Assembly (NCBI RefSeq): GCF_000172075.1
Contig: NZ_ABIC01000014.1
Span: 28,619-92,618, forward strand
Source: Shewanella benthica KT99
Lineage (GTDB): Bacteria > Pseudomonadota > Gammaproteobacteria > Enterobacterales > Shewanellaceae
Direction of reading: 5' to 3'
DNA: 64,000 nt
Shown: positions 28,229 to 37,725 of the stretch, in pieces
How positions within the stretch are numbered: the stretch's first letter is position 1
Layout: each line of letters starts with the position of its first letter
Notes under the pieces: model-generated
The model's database searches: none
What the model saw: the letters and a program-made list of their open reading frames with translations, nothing else
Told to the model about the DNA's origin: nothing
Position numbers and translations under genes: made by a program

Positions 28229-29461
28229 CTACTTCTTCTTCTTTTTCTTCTTATTTTTCTTGCTGAATGTTTTTGTTGCACCAGGCTTAACCTTGTTTTT
28301 CCCTGGTGGCCTAGCTTCCTTATTCTTAGGGCGCAGATCTTTGATGAATCTGCGTTTAAGGACCTGGTCTATATAGCGTTCAATCTTGCCGACAACGCGG
28401 ATATCGTGAGCCTCGACCAGAGAGATAGCCGTGCCCTTGGCGCCTGCGCGGGCAGTACGTCCGATGCGGTGTACATAAGTATCTGCAGATCTTGGCATAT
28501 CGAAGTTGATCACATGACTGATGTTATCTACGTCGATGCCGCGAGCGGCGACATCGGTGGCCAACAGGACACTGACTTCGCCTTTAGTGAAGCGACCCAA
28601 AGCCTGGAATCTCTGTTTTTGTTCCATGTCGCCACGCATAAAGCTACATGTTATCCCTTCTCTCTGTAGCAAGCCTTCCAAGCTTGCTACACCTTCTCGG
28701 GTCTTAACAAACACTATGGTACGTGTCACATCTTCCTGTCTGAGGATGTTACACAGCATGGCGAATTTATGTTCTTTATTGTCGGCAATATGGATCCATT
28801 GGTGGATTTTGGCTTTCTCGCTGCGCGGTGCTTCGGCCTCTACCTTAACTGGATCTGTCAGCAGCTGGTGTGAGAAACGTCCCACATCACTGCCCTCTAA
28901 CGTTGCCGAGAATAGCATGGTCTGTTTACGACCAACGGATTCGATGGCTAAGGTCTCGACCGCGGCGGAGAATCCCATATCCAGCATTCTGTCGGCTTCA
29001 TCGATGACAAACACTTCAACCTCTTCGGCATTGAAGTTGCCCTTGTCCAGATATTCCATCAAGCGGCCGGGAGTGGCGACTAAGATATCGACATTATTCT
29101 TTAGCGCTTCTTCTTGTGGGCCGTAGGGCATGCCGCCTGTTATGATGACAATATTGAGATCAAGACCTGTCGACAGATGCGAGGCATAGCGATGAATTTG
29201 GCTGGCAAGCTCACGGGTCGGTGTCAACACCAGGACTCGTGCCTGACCGCTGAAGCGACGAGGGAAGTCGATGATATGTTGGATCGCTGGCAGCAGGAAG
29301 CTGGCAGTTTTGCCTGTCCCTGTCGGTGCCCGAGCTAGTATGTCTTTCTGCTCCATCGCCAATGGAATGGTTTGTTGCTGTATCGTGGTGGGCTTTTTAT
29401 GGCCCATGGCTTTTAATGACTCTAGTAAAATAGGGTCAAGCAGGAAGTCTTCAAATAGCAT
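28229..29461 (-). CDS. srmB: DEAD-box RNA helicase SrmB
   Basis: ATP-dependent RNA helicase that assists 50S ribosome assembly. 410 residues from ATG 29461, chosen to match SrmB N-termini (MLFEDFLLDP...); the frame continues 11 codons upstream. Motifs in order: Q motif TTIQQQTIP, APTGTGKT (I), PTRELA (Ia), VATPGRL, IDEADRM (II, DEAD), FSATLEG (III), FVKTR (IV), ATDVAARGID (V) and HRIGRTARAG (VI). A lysine-rich tail ends in a run of nine K, as expected for an RNA-binding extension. The trmN6 gene lies next to it, as in other gammaproteobacteria. Confidence 0.93.
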   Translation of the reverse strand: MLFEDFLLDPILLESLKAMGHKKPTTIQQQTIPLAMEQKDILARAPTGTGKTASFLLPAIQHIIDFPRRFSGQARVLVLTPTRELASQIHRYASHLSTGLDLNIVIITGGMPYGPQEEALKNNVDILVATPGRLMEYLDKGNFNAEEVEVFVIDEADRMLDMGFSAAVETLAIESVGRKQTMLFSATLEGSDVGRFSHQLLTDPVKVEAEAPRSEKAKIHQWIHIADNKEHKFAMLCNILRQEDVTRTIVFVKTREGVASLEGLLQREGITCSFMRGDMEQKQRFQALGRFTKGEVSVLLATDVAARGIDVDNISHVINFDMPRSADTYVHRIGRTARAGAKGTAISLVEAHDIRVVGKIERYIDQVLKRRFIKDLRPKNKEARPPGKNKVKPGATKTFSKKNKKKKKKK

Positions 29462-29577
29462 GCGCAGCGTTCTCAATAAATAATAGCTGCGCATTATACA
29501 CCAAAATAGACCAAACTAGCTCTTAATTTCATCTAAATTATTAGCCGTTTCGGAGATAAACTTCATCCGCAAATGGG

Positions 29578-30330
29578 CTAGTACTTGAGATAAAATCCGG
29601 TGATTAGGCCAATCATCTCTTGGCTATAACTGCCATCACTCTCCTTGATACAGAAGTGATTCGAGTCGACTCGATGGCTCTGCTCTGGGAAGGGGGCTTG
29701 TCTGTGAGCCAAGTTAAACACATGTCTGTGGGGCTTCTTAGCTGCCGAATCTGCAATATCCATGACCCGGGTCATGATGAGCTCTGAGCATGCCAGCTCT
29801 TGCTGAAACTTAGGCATACTTTGACTGGGGAGAATCAGGCTAGCGGTGCCATCGGCTGCCAAGAGGCGAGTTATGGCTTTTATTAGGCATGAAAAATCTA
29901 AGCTGTCGGTATGCCTGGCTTTTGCTCTAAGTTGGTTTTTGGACTGTGTCCCACCGTTAAAATAGGGGGGATTACAGATGATATGTTCAAATTTTACTTG
30001 AGTGTCCAGACGCTGTTGCGCAAAGTCCTGAATCGCACACTGCTCTATTGTTAATCTCTCGCCCCACTTAGAAGCCTGAAAGTTTCTCTCACAAGCCGAT
30101 GCTGCGGTTTCGTCGAGTTCGATTGCGGTGATAATCGCTTCACTTCGCTGAGCGGCCATTAAGCTTAGCAGTCCGCTGCCCGCGCCAATATCGAGAATGC
30201 TCTTGGCTCGAGTCAGAGGGGCCCAGGCCCCGAGAATCACAGCATCTGTGCTAACAGGCATGCCACAGTTATGGTCATCTATATGAAATTGTTTGAAGGT
30301 AAATGGCATCGAGTCTGATTTATTCTGCAT
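29578..30330 (-). CDS. trmN6: tRNA1(Val) adenine-37 N6-methyltransferase
   Basis: Methylates A37 of tRNA1(Val). 250 residues. N-terminal FHIDDHNCGMPVSTDAVILGAW is typical of YfiC/TrmN6; the SAM site follows as LDIGAGSGLLSLMAA and the N6-adenine MTase motif is CNPPYF. It lies upstream of srmB on the same strand, 117 bp from that gene's start. The association with srmB supports the identification. Confidence 0.88.
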   Translation of the reverse strand: MQNKSDSMPFTFKQFHIDDHNCGMPVSTDAVILGAWAPLTRAKSILDIGAGSGLLSLMAAQRSEAIITAIELDETAASACERNFQASKWGERLTIEQCAIQDFAQQRLDTQVKFEHIICNPPYFNGGTQSKNQLRAKARHTDSLDFSCLIKAITRLLAADGTASLILPSQSMPKFQQELACSELIMTRVMDIADSAAKKPHRHVFNLAHRQAPFPEQSHRVDSNHFCIKESDGSYSQEMIGLITGFYLKY

Positions 30331-30782
30331 TGAAAACTTAGGTGGCTGGATTGTACTCTAATCACAGGGATTGGTTAATGGCTTTCATATGGGCTGCGAT
30401 TTCAATGATGTTGCTGGCTTGTAGTGGCAACTTATTTTATATGCCTGATGCTGTTGCTGTGTGAGCTTGTTTAACTGAAAGTTGTTGCTTTGTTATGTTT
30501 CTGTTGTCGATCCTTCCTGATTTGAGTGGATTCCTTGTTTAATTATGCTGTATTTGCTAATAGTATGCCTCTGGAATAGGGCTTTAAGCACTTTTTTAGG
30601 CTAGGCAAGCCAGTTTTAAGTAATGTTAGCGTCAGGTGTTCCCGCTTCTGTTCATAAACTAGCCAAGTGTCGGCCGATTTTACCACGGACTCGTGTAATC
30701 ATTAGTTTACACATAATTTAATCTCCACTTACAGAGCCTGTGATTGGCCTAATAACTTGAGATCGTTACAAAACAATAAAAG
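30331..30782. other. Intergenic region upstream of brnQ
   Basis: About 450 AT-rich bases between divergent trmN6 and brnQ. I see no ORF with a ribosome site, no clear hairpin and no repeat. It should hold promoters in both directions. Confidence 0.5.
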
Positions 30783-32138
30783 ATGATGGGGCAAAAAGTG
30801 CAAAACAAACAGATGAGCATGGCCGATACCTTAGGGTTAGGCTTTATGACTTTCGCGTTCTTCTTGGGCGCCGGTAACCTTATTTTCCCACCATTGGCAG
30901 GCTTCCTCGCCGGGGAAAATATGATTTTAGCCATGATTGGCTTCTTGATCACTGCGGTAACTTTACCCCTGATCACCCTGATCGCCGTTGCTAAGGCGAA
31001 CGGTAAAATCATGGGCTTACTTCCTCCTGTGGCTGCAACCATTTTTGCAATCACTATTTATATCGTTATAGGTCCCGCATTCGCGGCTCCACGAGCGGGT
31101 CTAGTGGCCTATGAAATGGGCTTTAAACCTTTCCTGGCAGATAGCAGTGCGACCTTTACGATCGCCGGTATCGTGCTTAATGTTGCCCAGCTTATTTACA
31201 CCTTAATCTTCTTCGGTGGAGCCATGCTAATGGCACTTAATCCGGGGAAACTGCTCGACAGTGTGGGTAAGGTCCTTACGCCTATCATGATTTTTCTTCT
31301 GGTGGGTTTGGCTATCTCTGTCATGGTGCTACCTGGGTCAGGCGTCGGACAAGCCGTGGGTGAGTATCAGACTAACCCGCTGACCAAAGGTATATTGGAA
31401 GGTTATAACACCATGGATACCTTGGCATCACTCATCTTCGGCATGTTGATTATCGATATTCTTCGTCGTAAAGGGGTGAGTGACAGTAAAGATCAGACTA
31501 AATATCTGATTAGAGCCGCCTTGATCGCCGCGGCAGGCCTGGCATTTGTCTATATCTCTCTCTTCTACCTAGGTGCCTCTGCCGGTGAACTCGCCAATGG
31601 CGCAGACAATGGCGGGGTAATCTTAACCAACTATGTGAATCATGAGTTCGGTAGTCTAGGTCAGATTTTATTGGCGGCCGTGGTCACACTAGCCTGCTTA
31701 ACCACGGTTATTGGTTTGGTGACAGCTTGTGCCGAGTTCTTCAATGATCTGCTGCCACGCATATCCTACAAGATGTTTGTGGTTATCATGAGCCTGGCCT
31801 GTGCCACAGTGGCGAACGTTGGACTATCACAATTGATCAGTGTAAGTGTACCTGTGCTCTACACCATCTACCCTGTCGCTATCGCCTTAGTCGCGGTGAC
31901 TTTCTTAACCAATAAGTTTGCCATGCCTGAGCTCTCTCATCGTATCGTGCTCAGTGTCGCCTTGGTATTTGGTATTATCGATGGTCTTAAAGCGGCCGGT
32001 ATCGATATGAGTTTTGCGGATTTCATGCCAATGCATAATGAAGGCATGGCCTGGTTACTGCCGACAGGGCTGGCAATAATGGCGTGTTTATTTATCAAGA
32101 AGAGTAAAGCTGAGCCTAATACCCAAACTACTTCATAA
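30783..32138 (+). CDS. brnQ: Branched-chain amino acid transport carrier BrnQ
   Basis: LIVCS-family Na+ (or H+) coupled importer of leucine, isoleucine and valine. 451 residues with about twelve membrane segments. The N-terminal GLGFMTFAFFLGAGNLIFPP is the family signature, with GPAFAAPRAGLVAYE in the third segment. Start at ATG 30783 or 30786; the ribosome site is weak. The last six codons and the stop lie inside the left terminal repeat of a MITE-like element (32119-32382), so the native C-terminus may have been replaced. Confidence 0.9.
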   Translation: MMGQKVQNKQMSMADTLGLGFMTFAFFLGAGNLIFPPLAGFLAGENMILAMIGFLITAVTLPLITLIAVAKANGKIMGLLPPVAATIFAITIYIVIGPAFAAPRAGLVAYEMGFKPFLADSSATFTIAGIVLNVAQLIYTLIFFGGAMLMALNPGKLLDSVGKVLTPIMIFLLVGLAISVMVLPGSGVGQAVGEYQTNPLTKGILEGYNTMDTLASLIFGMLIIDILRRKGVSDSKDQTKYLIRAALIAAAGLAFVYISLFYLGASAGELANGADNGGVILTNYVNHEFGSLGQILLAAVVTLACLTTVIGLVTACAEFFNDLLPRISYKMFVVIMSLACATVANVGLSQLISVSVPVLYTIYPVAIALVAVTFLTNKFAMPELSHRIVLSVALVFGIIDGLKAAGIDMSFADFMPMHNEGMAWLLPTGLAIMACLFIKKSKAEPNTQTTS

Positions 32139-32382
32139 TGCAGGATTCAGCATGTCGAGAAGTGACAGAGTTCAAGGCATGAAATAGTAGTACTAGTTAT
32201 TCTAATTCAATATTTCATAACGCAGAAAAATGTTGCTTCTCGCCTTGCCCTGCGGGAGCTCCCGTAGAATAACTGCACTGCGTTAGTGCTATCGACAAGG
32301 GAATAACCATTCTCTCAATCACTGCCTTGTTCAGCTATCCTACGGGGGCTCTGAAACGAGCACATTGAGGTAGCTTGGGTAT
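32119..32382. mobile_element. MITE-like repeat overlapping the brnQ 3' end
   Basis: Imperfect terminal inverted repeats: left tacccaaactacttca-taatg (from 32120) and, reversed, the right end tacccaagctacctcaatgt (to 32381). Inside, gagctcccgtag and ctacgggggctc also pair. No protein is encoded. The left end supplies the brnQ stop codon. Confidence 0.7.
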
Positions 32383-32494
32383 AAATTGGGATAACTTCCT
32401 ACTGAACTCTGTTAATTCTCTGGCTATGTCATAGAATACTAAGCGCGGTCTCGATGAGAACGCGCTTTTTTAATGCCTCAAAGGAGTGACTAGC

Positions 32495-33412
32495 TTGGCT
32501 GAGTCTGCTGAATCAAAACCATATCAACCCGACCCGCTTATCGATACCTTTCTGGATGATCTCTGGTCGAATCGGGGATTGAGTGATAATACCCTCGCAG
32601 CCTATCGAACCGACCTGCGCCATTTCGATCGTTATATGCAGAAATTGGGCGGCGGATTAGTTCAGGTGTCTCAGCAATTGATCCGTGACTATCTGGATGT
32701 GAGATTCGATAAGGGCTTTGCCCGTACCAGCAGTGCTCGCCTGATGAGTAGCCTGAGGCGTTTTTATGGTTTCTTGATACTTAAGAAGCTGATTCAAGTG
32801 GATCCTATCGCGCGGATAAAGTCGCCCAAATTAGCCCGTAAACTGCCTGACTCACTCAGCGAAGCCGATGTCGATATCTTGCTCAATGAACCGGATCTAC
32901 AAGAACCCATCGAATGCCGGGACAGGGCCATGCTGGAGCTACTTTATGCTACTGGGCTGCGAGTGACTGAATTGGTTAGTTTGACCATGGAGCAGCTCAG
33001 TCTCAGACAGGGCCTGGTGAGGGTTGTAGGCAAAGGTGGCAAGGAGAGGCTAGTGCCTCTGGGGGAGATTGCCGTTAACGAAGTTGAACACTATCTTGAG
33101 GGAGCCAGAGCCGAGTTGCTCAAAGGCAAGCTCAGTGATGTGTTATTCCCCTCTAGACGTGGCCAGATGATGACCCGGCAAACCTTCTGGCATAGAATTA
33201 AACTCTATGCGCTTAGGGCTGGAATCGTGACGCATATTTCCCCTCATACTATGAGGCATGCTTTTGCGACGCATCTGCTAAATCATGGTGCCGATCTGCG
33301 CGTGGTGCAGTTGTTACTGGGGCATAGCGATCTGTCCACCACACAGATTTACACCCATGTGGCCAAAGCCAGACTCAGTCAACTCCACAGTGAACATCAC
33401 CCCAGGGGCTAG
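32495..33412 (+). CDS. xerD: Site-specific tyrosine recombinase XerD
   Basis: With XerC it resolves chromosome dimers at dif. 305 residues from TTG 32495. The AAGGAG site ends at 32486 and overlaps the upstream in-frame GTG, which is therefore unlikely to be the start. The N-terminal SAM-like core domain (about 15-100) is followed by the catalytic domain: R in ATGLRVTELV, K in GKGGKERLVPL, HxxR in SPHTMRHAFATHLL, H in LGHSDLST and the nucleophile Y in TTQIYTHV. Gene order xerD-dsbC-recJ is the usual one, here with a repeat cluster inserted before dsbC. Confidence 0.94.
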   Translation: MAESAESKPYQPDPLIDTFLDDLWSNRGLSDNTLAAYRTDLRHFDRYMQKLGGGLVQVSQQLIRDYLDVRFDKGFARTSSARLMSSLRRFYGFLILKKLIQVDPIARIKSPKLARKLPDSLSEADVDILLNEPDLQEPIECRDRAMLELLYATGLRVTELVSLTMEQLSLRQGLVRVVGKGGKERLVPLGEIAVNEVEHYLEGARAELLKGKLSDVLFPSRRGQMMTRQTFWHRIKLYALRAGIVTHISPHTMRHAFATHLLNHGADLRVVQLLLGHSDLSTTQIYTHVAKARLSQLHSEHHPRG

Positions 33413-33551
33413 CTTGCCTGATAGCAAGTTGGAAGTATCTTCTTCAGTTGGGTTCATTTACCGGGTTCGGTGTTTGCTTGGTTTGTTGGTAATCATAGCC
33501 TCAATGATACCTATAGCCTGCGGCTCGCTGAATGTGCAAACACTTCTGTGA

Positions 33552-33639
33552 CCCGCCGCAAGTATATCTGACTGCCATGGTCTTAAGCGTTCCAGACGCT
33601 TTTATAACATTTCCCATATCCCTATGGGTCAGCGGCGGG
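33552..33639. repeat. Palindromic repeat unit, shared in part with the 37.7-kb MITE
   Basis: Bounded by cccgccgc (33552-33559) and gcggcggg (33632-33639). It contains cttaagcgttccagacgctttt and the perfect palindrome cccata-tccc-tatggg. The reverse complement of the central ~55 bases recurs inside the MITE-like element at 37726-38111. A further hairpin ccaaaaaatgt-agggaac-atttttgg follows at 33644. Confidence 0.75.
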
Positions 33640-33669
33640 AATGCCAAAAAATGTAGGGAACATTTTTGG

Positions 33670-33790
33670 CCCTGTGAGCTCTGCGACATCAAACAACTTC
33701 CATGTTTAAAGGCCAGTTCGGCATCCCAGCCTCTCGTTCGGAGAGTATCACTTCGTGATACCTCACCCTGATGTCGAAGGTCACAGCCGC
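33670..33790. repeat. 121-bp dispersed repeat, copy 1 (hairpin with covarying stem)
   Basis: Reverse complement of this stretch matches 48755-48875 over 121 positions without gaps. A 7-bp hairpin (gtatcac-ttc-gtgatac, 33745-33761) is present in both copies, with one base pair exchanged for another. It lies between xerD and dsbC. Confidence 0.85.
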
Positions 33791-34102
33791 GTTCACACCT
33801 GATTATTCATTTCTTCGATTTGAGTTAAATTGATGGGGGAAGGCTTTCTGTTCCATGACCTTGAACGGGTATCAGAGCTTAGGTTTTTAGTTGGCAGAAG
33901 GGCATTTTCCTCTGACCCCAAATACTATTCGAAGCTGCTTAACTTTGAGGTAGTTTATAATTACCTCTACTGGCAGTGATTTAGTTACAGTTATTATTTG
34001 CTTTAATCCTGTTGAAACTGTAACTTTTCTGGCCTAAACAAGGTCTAATCAAGTGTAATTTTAAATAACCGCACCAGACCCATGCAAAGAACAGGATATA
34101 TA

Positions 34103-34840
34103 ATGAAGTTTACCCGCATATTTTCTTTGGTACTTGCTGTGGTATTAGCGCCTTTCGCTATGGCCACATCTAATACCCACAGCGACACAATTGCCAATAG
34201 TGCCGAGCTGAAGCAGAAGTTGAGTGACACATTAAGTGTCAAGGTTCACTCTCTTCATCAGTCGCCTATCCCAGGTCTATACGAAGCCTTAACGGATCGT
34301 GGCGTGCTATATATCTCTCGAGATGGCTCTAAACTATTTCATGGTAGCCTGTATGATCTCGATAATGATATGAAGAATCTGACGGAGGCTGCGATGGCAG
34401 GACCTCGTATCGAGATGATGAAACCCCTCGAAGATCATATGTTGGTGTATAAGGCTAACAACGAGAAACATGTCGTTACCGTCTTCACCGACATCAGCTG
34501 CGGTTATTGTCGCAAATTGCATAAGCAGATGGATGAGTATAACGACTTAGGCATCACCATACGTTATCTGGCGTTCCCACGTAGTGGCGTACCTTCTGCC
34601 AACGCCGATGAGATGGAAGCGGTCTGGTGTGCAGCGGATCCCCTTAAGGCGATGACAGATGCTAAGGCGGGTAAGAGCGTTGAGCATAAGCAGTGTGATG
34701 CAAAAATTGCCGAGCAGTATAACCTAGGTCAGAGCTTCGGCATCAATGGCACCCCGGCTATCATCTTAGATGATGGCAGCATGATCCCAGGCTACCAGCC
34801 ACCTAAAGATCTGCTTCGTGCGCTAGAGTCAATTAACTAG
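34103..34840 (+). CDS. dsbC: Thiol:disulfide interchange protein DsbC
   Basis: Periplasmic disulfide isomerase, kept reduced by DsbD. 245 residues from ATG 34103, which gives a clean Sec signal (MKFTRIFSLVLAVVLAPFAMA). The N-terminal dimerisation domain (about 25-85) is followed by the thioredoxin-like domain with active site CGYC (133-136) and the cis-proline in NGTPAI. A second cysteine pair (VWCAAD, HKQCDA) matches the structural disulfide of DsbC. A terminator follows at 34866. Confidence 0.93.
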   Translation: MKFTRIFSLVLAVVLAPFAMATSNTHSDTIANSAELKQKLSDTLSVKVHSLHQSPIPGLYEALTDRGVLYISRDGSKLFHGSLYDLDNDMKNLTEAAMAGPRIEMMKPLEDHMLVYKANNEKHVVTVFTDISCGYCRKLHKQMDEYNDLGITIRYLAFPRSGVPSANADEMEAVWCAADPLKAMTDAKAGKSVEHKQCDAKIAEQYNLGQSFGINGTPAIILDDGSMIPGYQPPKDLLRALESIN

Positions 34841-34865
34841 ATTACTTGACAATATAAAGCCTAAG

Positions 34866-34889
34866 GCCAGCGATATCGCTGGCTTTTTT
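34866..34889 (+). terminator. Rho-independent terminator of dsbC
   Basis: Stem gccagcga/tcgctggc followed by six T, 26 bases after the dsbC stop codon. Confidence 0.92.
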
Positions 34890-35031
34890 ATGTCGGGCAT
34901 ATCGGATGGCAAATGTCAGCTTAATGGATTTTCGCTTGTATGCCTAAGCTAGTGTTATCTGGGCCGGGGTTTGATATGCTAGCTGGTGTTTGATTTCTCT
35001 GTGTTCAACCTAAGCTATAAGGCAGTAATTC

Positions 35032-36756
35032 GTGATCCATAAGATAGTGCGACGTTCTAAGGTTGATGACACTCATCTGCCAGATTCCTTCTCTCCTCTG
35101 TTAAAGCAGATCTATGCCAGCCGTGGTACCACAGCCGAGGAATGTGATCTGACTCTGTCACGCCTGTTACGCCCCAATACCATGAAAGGTTTGGACATAG
35201 CCTCTAAGATTATCGCCGATGGGATCAGAGACAATCGCGCAATTTTAATCATGGGTGATTTCGATGCCGATGGCGCGACCTCGACCTGTGTGTGCATGCT
35301 GGCGTTGAAGATGATGGGCGCGAGTAAAATTGATTACCTTATCCCTAATCGCTTCGATTTCGGTTATGGACTGAGCCCGGAGATCGTGGCCGTCGCCCAT
35401 AGTAAGGGCGCTGAGCTGCTGATCACAGTAGATAACGGTATCTCCTCTGTCGAAGGCGTTGCCGCCGCTAAGGCGCTGGGCATGCAAGTGGTGATAACCG
35501 ATCACCATCTGCCGGGTAAGGCTATTCCCGATGCAGACGCCATCGTCAATCCCAATCAAGTGGATTGCGGCTTCGCCAGTAAATCTATCGCAGGTGTTGG
35601 GGTGGCTTTCTACCTGATGTCAGCCCTTAGAGCCGAGCTTAGGCAGCGCAACTGGTATCAAGAGCAAGGCATTATTGAACCGAACTTAGCTCATCTGCTC
35701 GATATCGTCGCCCTGGGCACAGTTGCCGATGTGGTGGCCCTCGACGCAAACAACCGCATCTTAGTGGCAGCGGGATTACAGAGGGTGAGGGCGGGTCGCT
35801 GCCGCGTCGGGATCACAGCCTTATTAGAAGTTGCGAAACGTAACCCGGCTAAAATAGTCGCATCCGATTTTGGCTTCGCCGTAGGCCCCAGGCTCAATGC
35901 CGCTGGGCGCCTCGATGAGATGGCCCTAGGGGTCGAGACCTTGCTTTGTGATGACATGATAACGGCCAGACGCATGGCGGCGGAGCTTGATGATTTAAAC
36001 GCCCAGCGACGGGATCTCGAAGCCGATATGCAGCAAGAAGCGTTGAAGAGTCTGGAGTCCGTCGAGCTCAATGAAGCGAGTCTGCCTTGGGGCATCGCCC
36101 TTTTTCAGGAGGACTGGCACCAGGGGGTTATCGGCATTCTGGCTTCCAGAATCAAAGACAGATACCACAGACCGGTTATCGCCTTTGCCGATGCGGGAGA
36201 AGGCGAAATAAAAGGCTCGGCGCGCTCGATAAAGGGTCTGCATATGCGCGACCTTCTCGAACTTATCAATAGCCGTCACCCCGGAATGATCCTCAAGTTT
36301 GGTGGCCATGCTATGGCTGCGGGACTCTCTTTGAGAGCGAAAGACTTCGAGACCTTCGAGCTGGCATTCGATCAAGCTGTGCGTGAGTTGTTGAAGCTTG
36401 AACAGCTGACCGGTGAGTTCGTCACCGATGGTGACTTGCCCGCCGCAGATATGAACTTAACTGTCGCCTCAGAGCTGCGTAATGCCGGTCCCTGGGGCCA
36501 AGAGTTCCCCGAGCCCTTGTTCGATGGCCACTTTAAAGTCATCCAACAACGAATCGTCGGTGAGAAGCATCTTAAACTGGTGCTGGAAACCGAATGTGGT
36601 CAAACCATGCTAGATGCCATCGCTTTTAATATCGATCTTAAGATCTGGCCCGATGCCACCATAGAGCATGCCCGGGTGGTCTATAAACTCGACGTGAACG
36701 AGTTTAGAGGCAATCAGACGGTGCAGTTGATGGTAGAGCAGATAGAACCTATGTAA
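35032..36756 (+). CDS. recJ: Single-stranded-DNA exonuclease RecJ
   Basis: 5'-3' exonuclease on single-stranded DNA, used in recombination and mismatch repair. 574 residues from GTG 35032, with AAGG nine bases upstream. DHH-family motifs: DFDADGATS (76-84), TVDNGISS, and the name-giving ITDHHLPG. The DHHA1 domain carries GSARSIKGLHMRDLL and KFGGHAMAAGL, followed by the C-terminal OB domain. Downstream of dsbC as in E. coli. Confidence 0.95.
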   Translation: MIHKIVRRSKVDDTHLPDSFSPLLKQIYASRGTTAEECDLTLSRLLRPNTMKGLDIASKIIADGIRDNRAILIMGDFDADGATSTCVCMLALKMMGASKIDYLIPNRFDFGYGLSPEIVAVAHSKGAELLITVDNGISSVEGVAAAKALGMQVVITDHHLPGKAIPDADAIVNPNQVDCGFASKSIAGVGVAFYLMSALRAELRQRNWYQEQGIIEPNLAHLLDIVALGTVADVVALDANNRILVAAGLQRVRAGRCRVGITALLEVAKRNPAKIVASDFGFAVGPRLNAAGRLDEMALGVETLLCDDMITARRMAAELDDLNAQRRDLEADMQQEALKSLESVELNEASLPWGIALFQEDWHQGVIGILASRIKDRYHRPVIAFADAGEGEIKGSARSIKGLHMRDLLELINSRHPGMILKFGGHAMAAGLSLRAKDFETFELAFDQAVRELLKLEQLTGEFVTDGDLPAADMNLTVASELRNAGPWGQEFPEPLFDGHFKVIQQRIVGEKHLKLVLETECGQTMLDAIAFNIDLKIWPDATIEHARVVYKLDVNEFRGNQTVQLMVEQIEPM

Positions 36757-36817
36757 TGGTATAAGTAAACATAGGTTCATTGCTTCTTGGTTTGGTTGTG
36801 TCTTATACCGAGGGGTA

Positions 36818-37657
36818 TTATTTCTGCGCACTGACGCCCATCAGATGCTCGACTTTTTTCACCTGCCTGAAGCCGGCCGCTTTGAGTCGGCGGATGACGC
36901 CATCGACAAAACTGCTGCCCTTCTTTACTACGTGTGGATTGCCAGTGTAATGAAAAAGCCGTCCGCCTGGGCGCAGCACGCGGAAGATCTCCCGGTAGAA
37001 CTCTTCGCTATAGAGCTCGCCGGCGAGGGAAAAACGCGGTGGATCGTGAACCACAGCATCGAAGGAAATCGCAGGCATTGTGGTGATCAGCTCAAAGCTA
37101 TTGCCCTGACGTTGCACAATCCCCTCTTTGCCCAAATCGTTTGACCAAGGGTTCTGCGCGCGCAGCCCTATTACCTCCGGGCTCAACTCTATGGTGAGCA
37201 CTTCGCTTGCACCTAGTCGGTGGGCTGCGATGGCCGCATAGCCCAGTCCGCTGCAGCAGTCCAGTACCTTGTCGCCCTTGCTCACCGCCTGTTTAGCCAT
37301 CTCAGAGGCACTAACAAAAGGGTCGGTTCCCTTGGAAATGTGCATCTTGACGCCGCTAATTTCTAGCAGAGGTGCGCCAGATGTGGGAACGAGCTTGTAG
37401 TAGCCATAGCTGCGGTCTTCAAGCGGAACCATATCTCCATCGCTGCAGAGGTAGATCCTCTGTGTCTTCTTGGCTATCTTTTTGAGATCGGCAATGGAAA
37501 GTCGATTATCATCGTCGAGTACCAGGCTCTGATCACTTAAGGAAAAGTCCCGTTCCGAAAGATTTAGGTCAGTAGAGAGCCGGACGCAGGACAGTTCTTT
37601 AGCGATAGCTTCCAGCGCCTGTTGGGCATTGATTGAATGTAGGTAGTAGCCGAGCAT
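36818..37657 (-). CDS. Class I SAM-dependent methyltransferase
   Basis: 279 residues, cytoplasmic. The SAM-binding motif I is VLDCCSGLGYAAIAA, motif II LTIELSPEV, and motif IV reads VHDPPRFSLAGELYSEEFYREIFRVLRPGG. The DPPR loop resembles RNA-base methyltransferases and archaeal-type enzymes rather than protein methylases; the substrate cannot be assigned. An N-terminal ~90-residue extension precedes the catalytic domain. Convergent with recJ. Confidence 0.8.
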   Translation of the reverse strand: MLGYYLHSINAQQALEAIAKELSCVRLSTDLNLSERDFSLSDQSLVLDDDNRLSIADLKKIAKKTQRIYLCSDGDMVPLEDRSYGYYKLVPTSGAPLLEISGVKMHISKGTDPFVSASEMAKQAVSKGDKVLDCCSGLGYAAIAAHRLGASEVLTIELSPEVIGLRAQNPWSNDLGKEGIVQRQGNSFELITTMPAISFDAVVHDPPRFSLAGELYSEEFYREIFRVLRPGGRLFHYTGNPHVVKKGSSFVDGVIRRLKAAGFRQVKKVEHLMGVSAQK

Positions 37658-37725
37658 ATCGTTGGTCTATTTAGTGAGAAATACTGGCCGCACTATACAC
37701 CTTCAGAGCCGGATCGGCATTGTTA

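Noticed and set aside
35691..36375. Long antisense ORFs inside recJ
   Set aside because: recJ has all family motifs on the plus strand; these are frame shadows due to codon bias.
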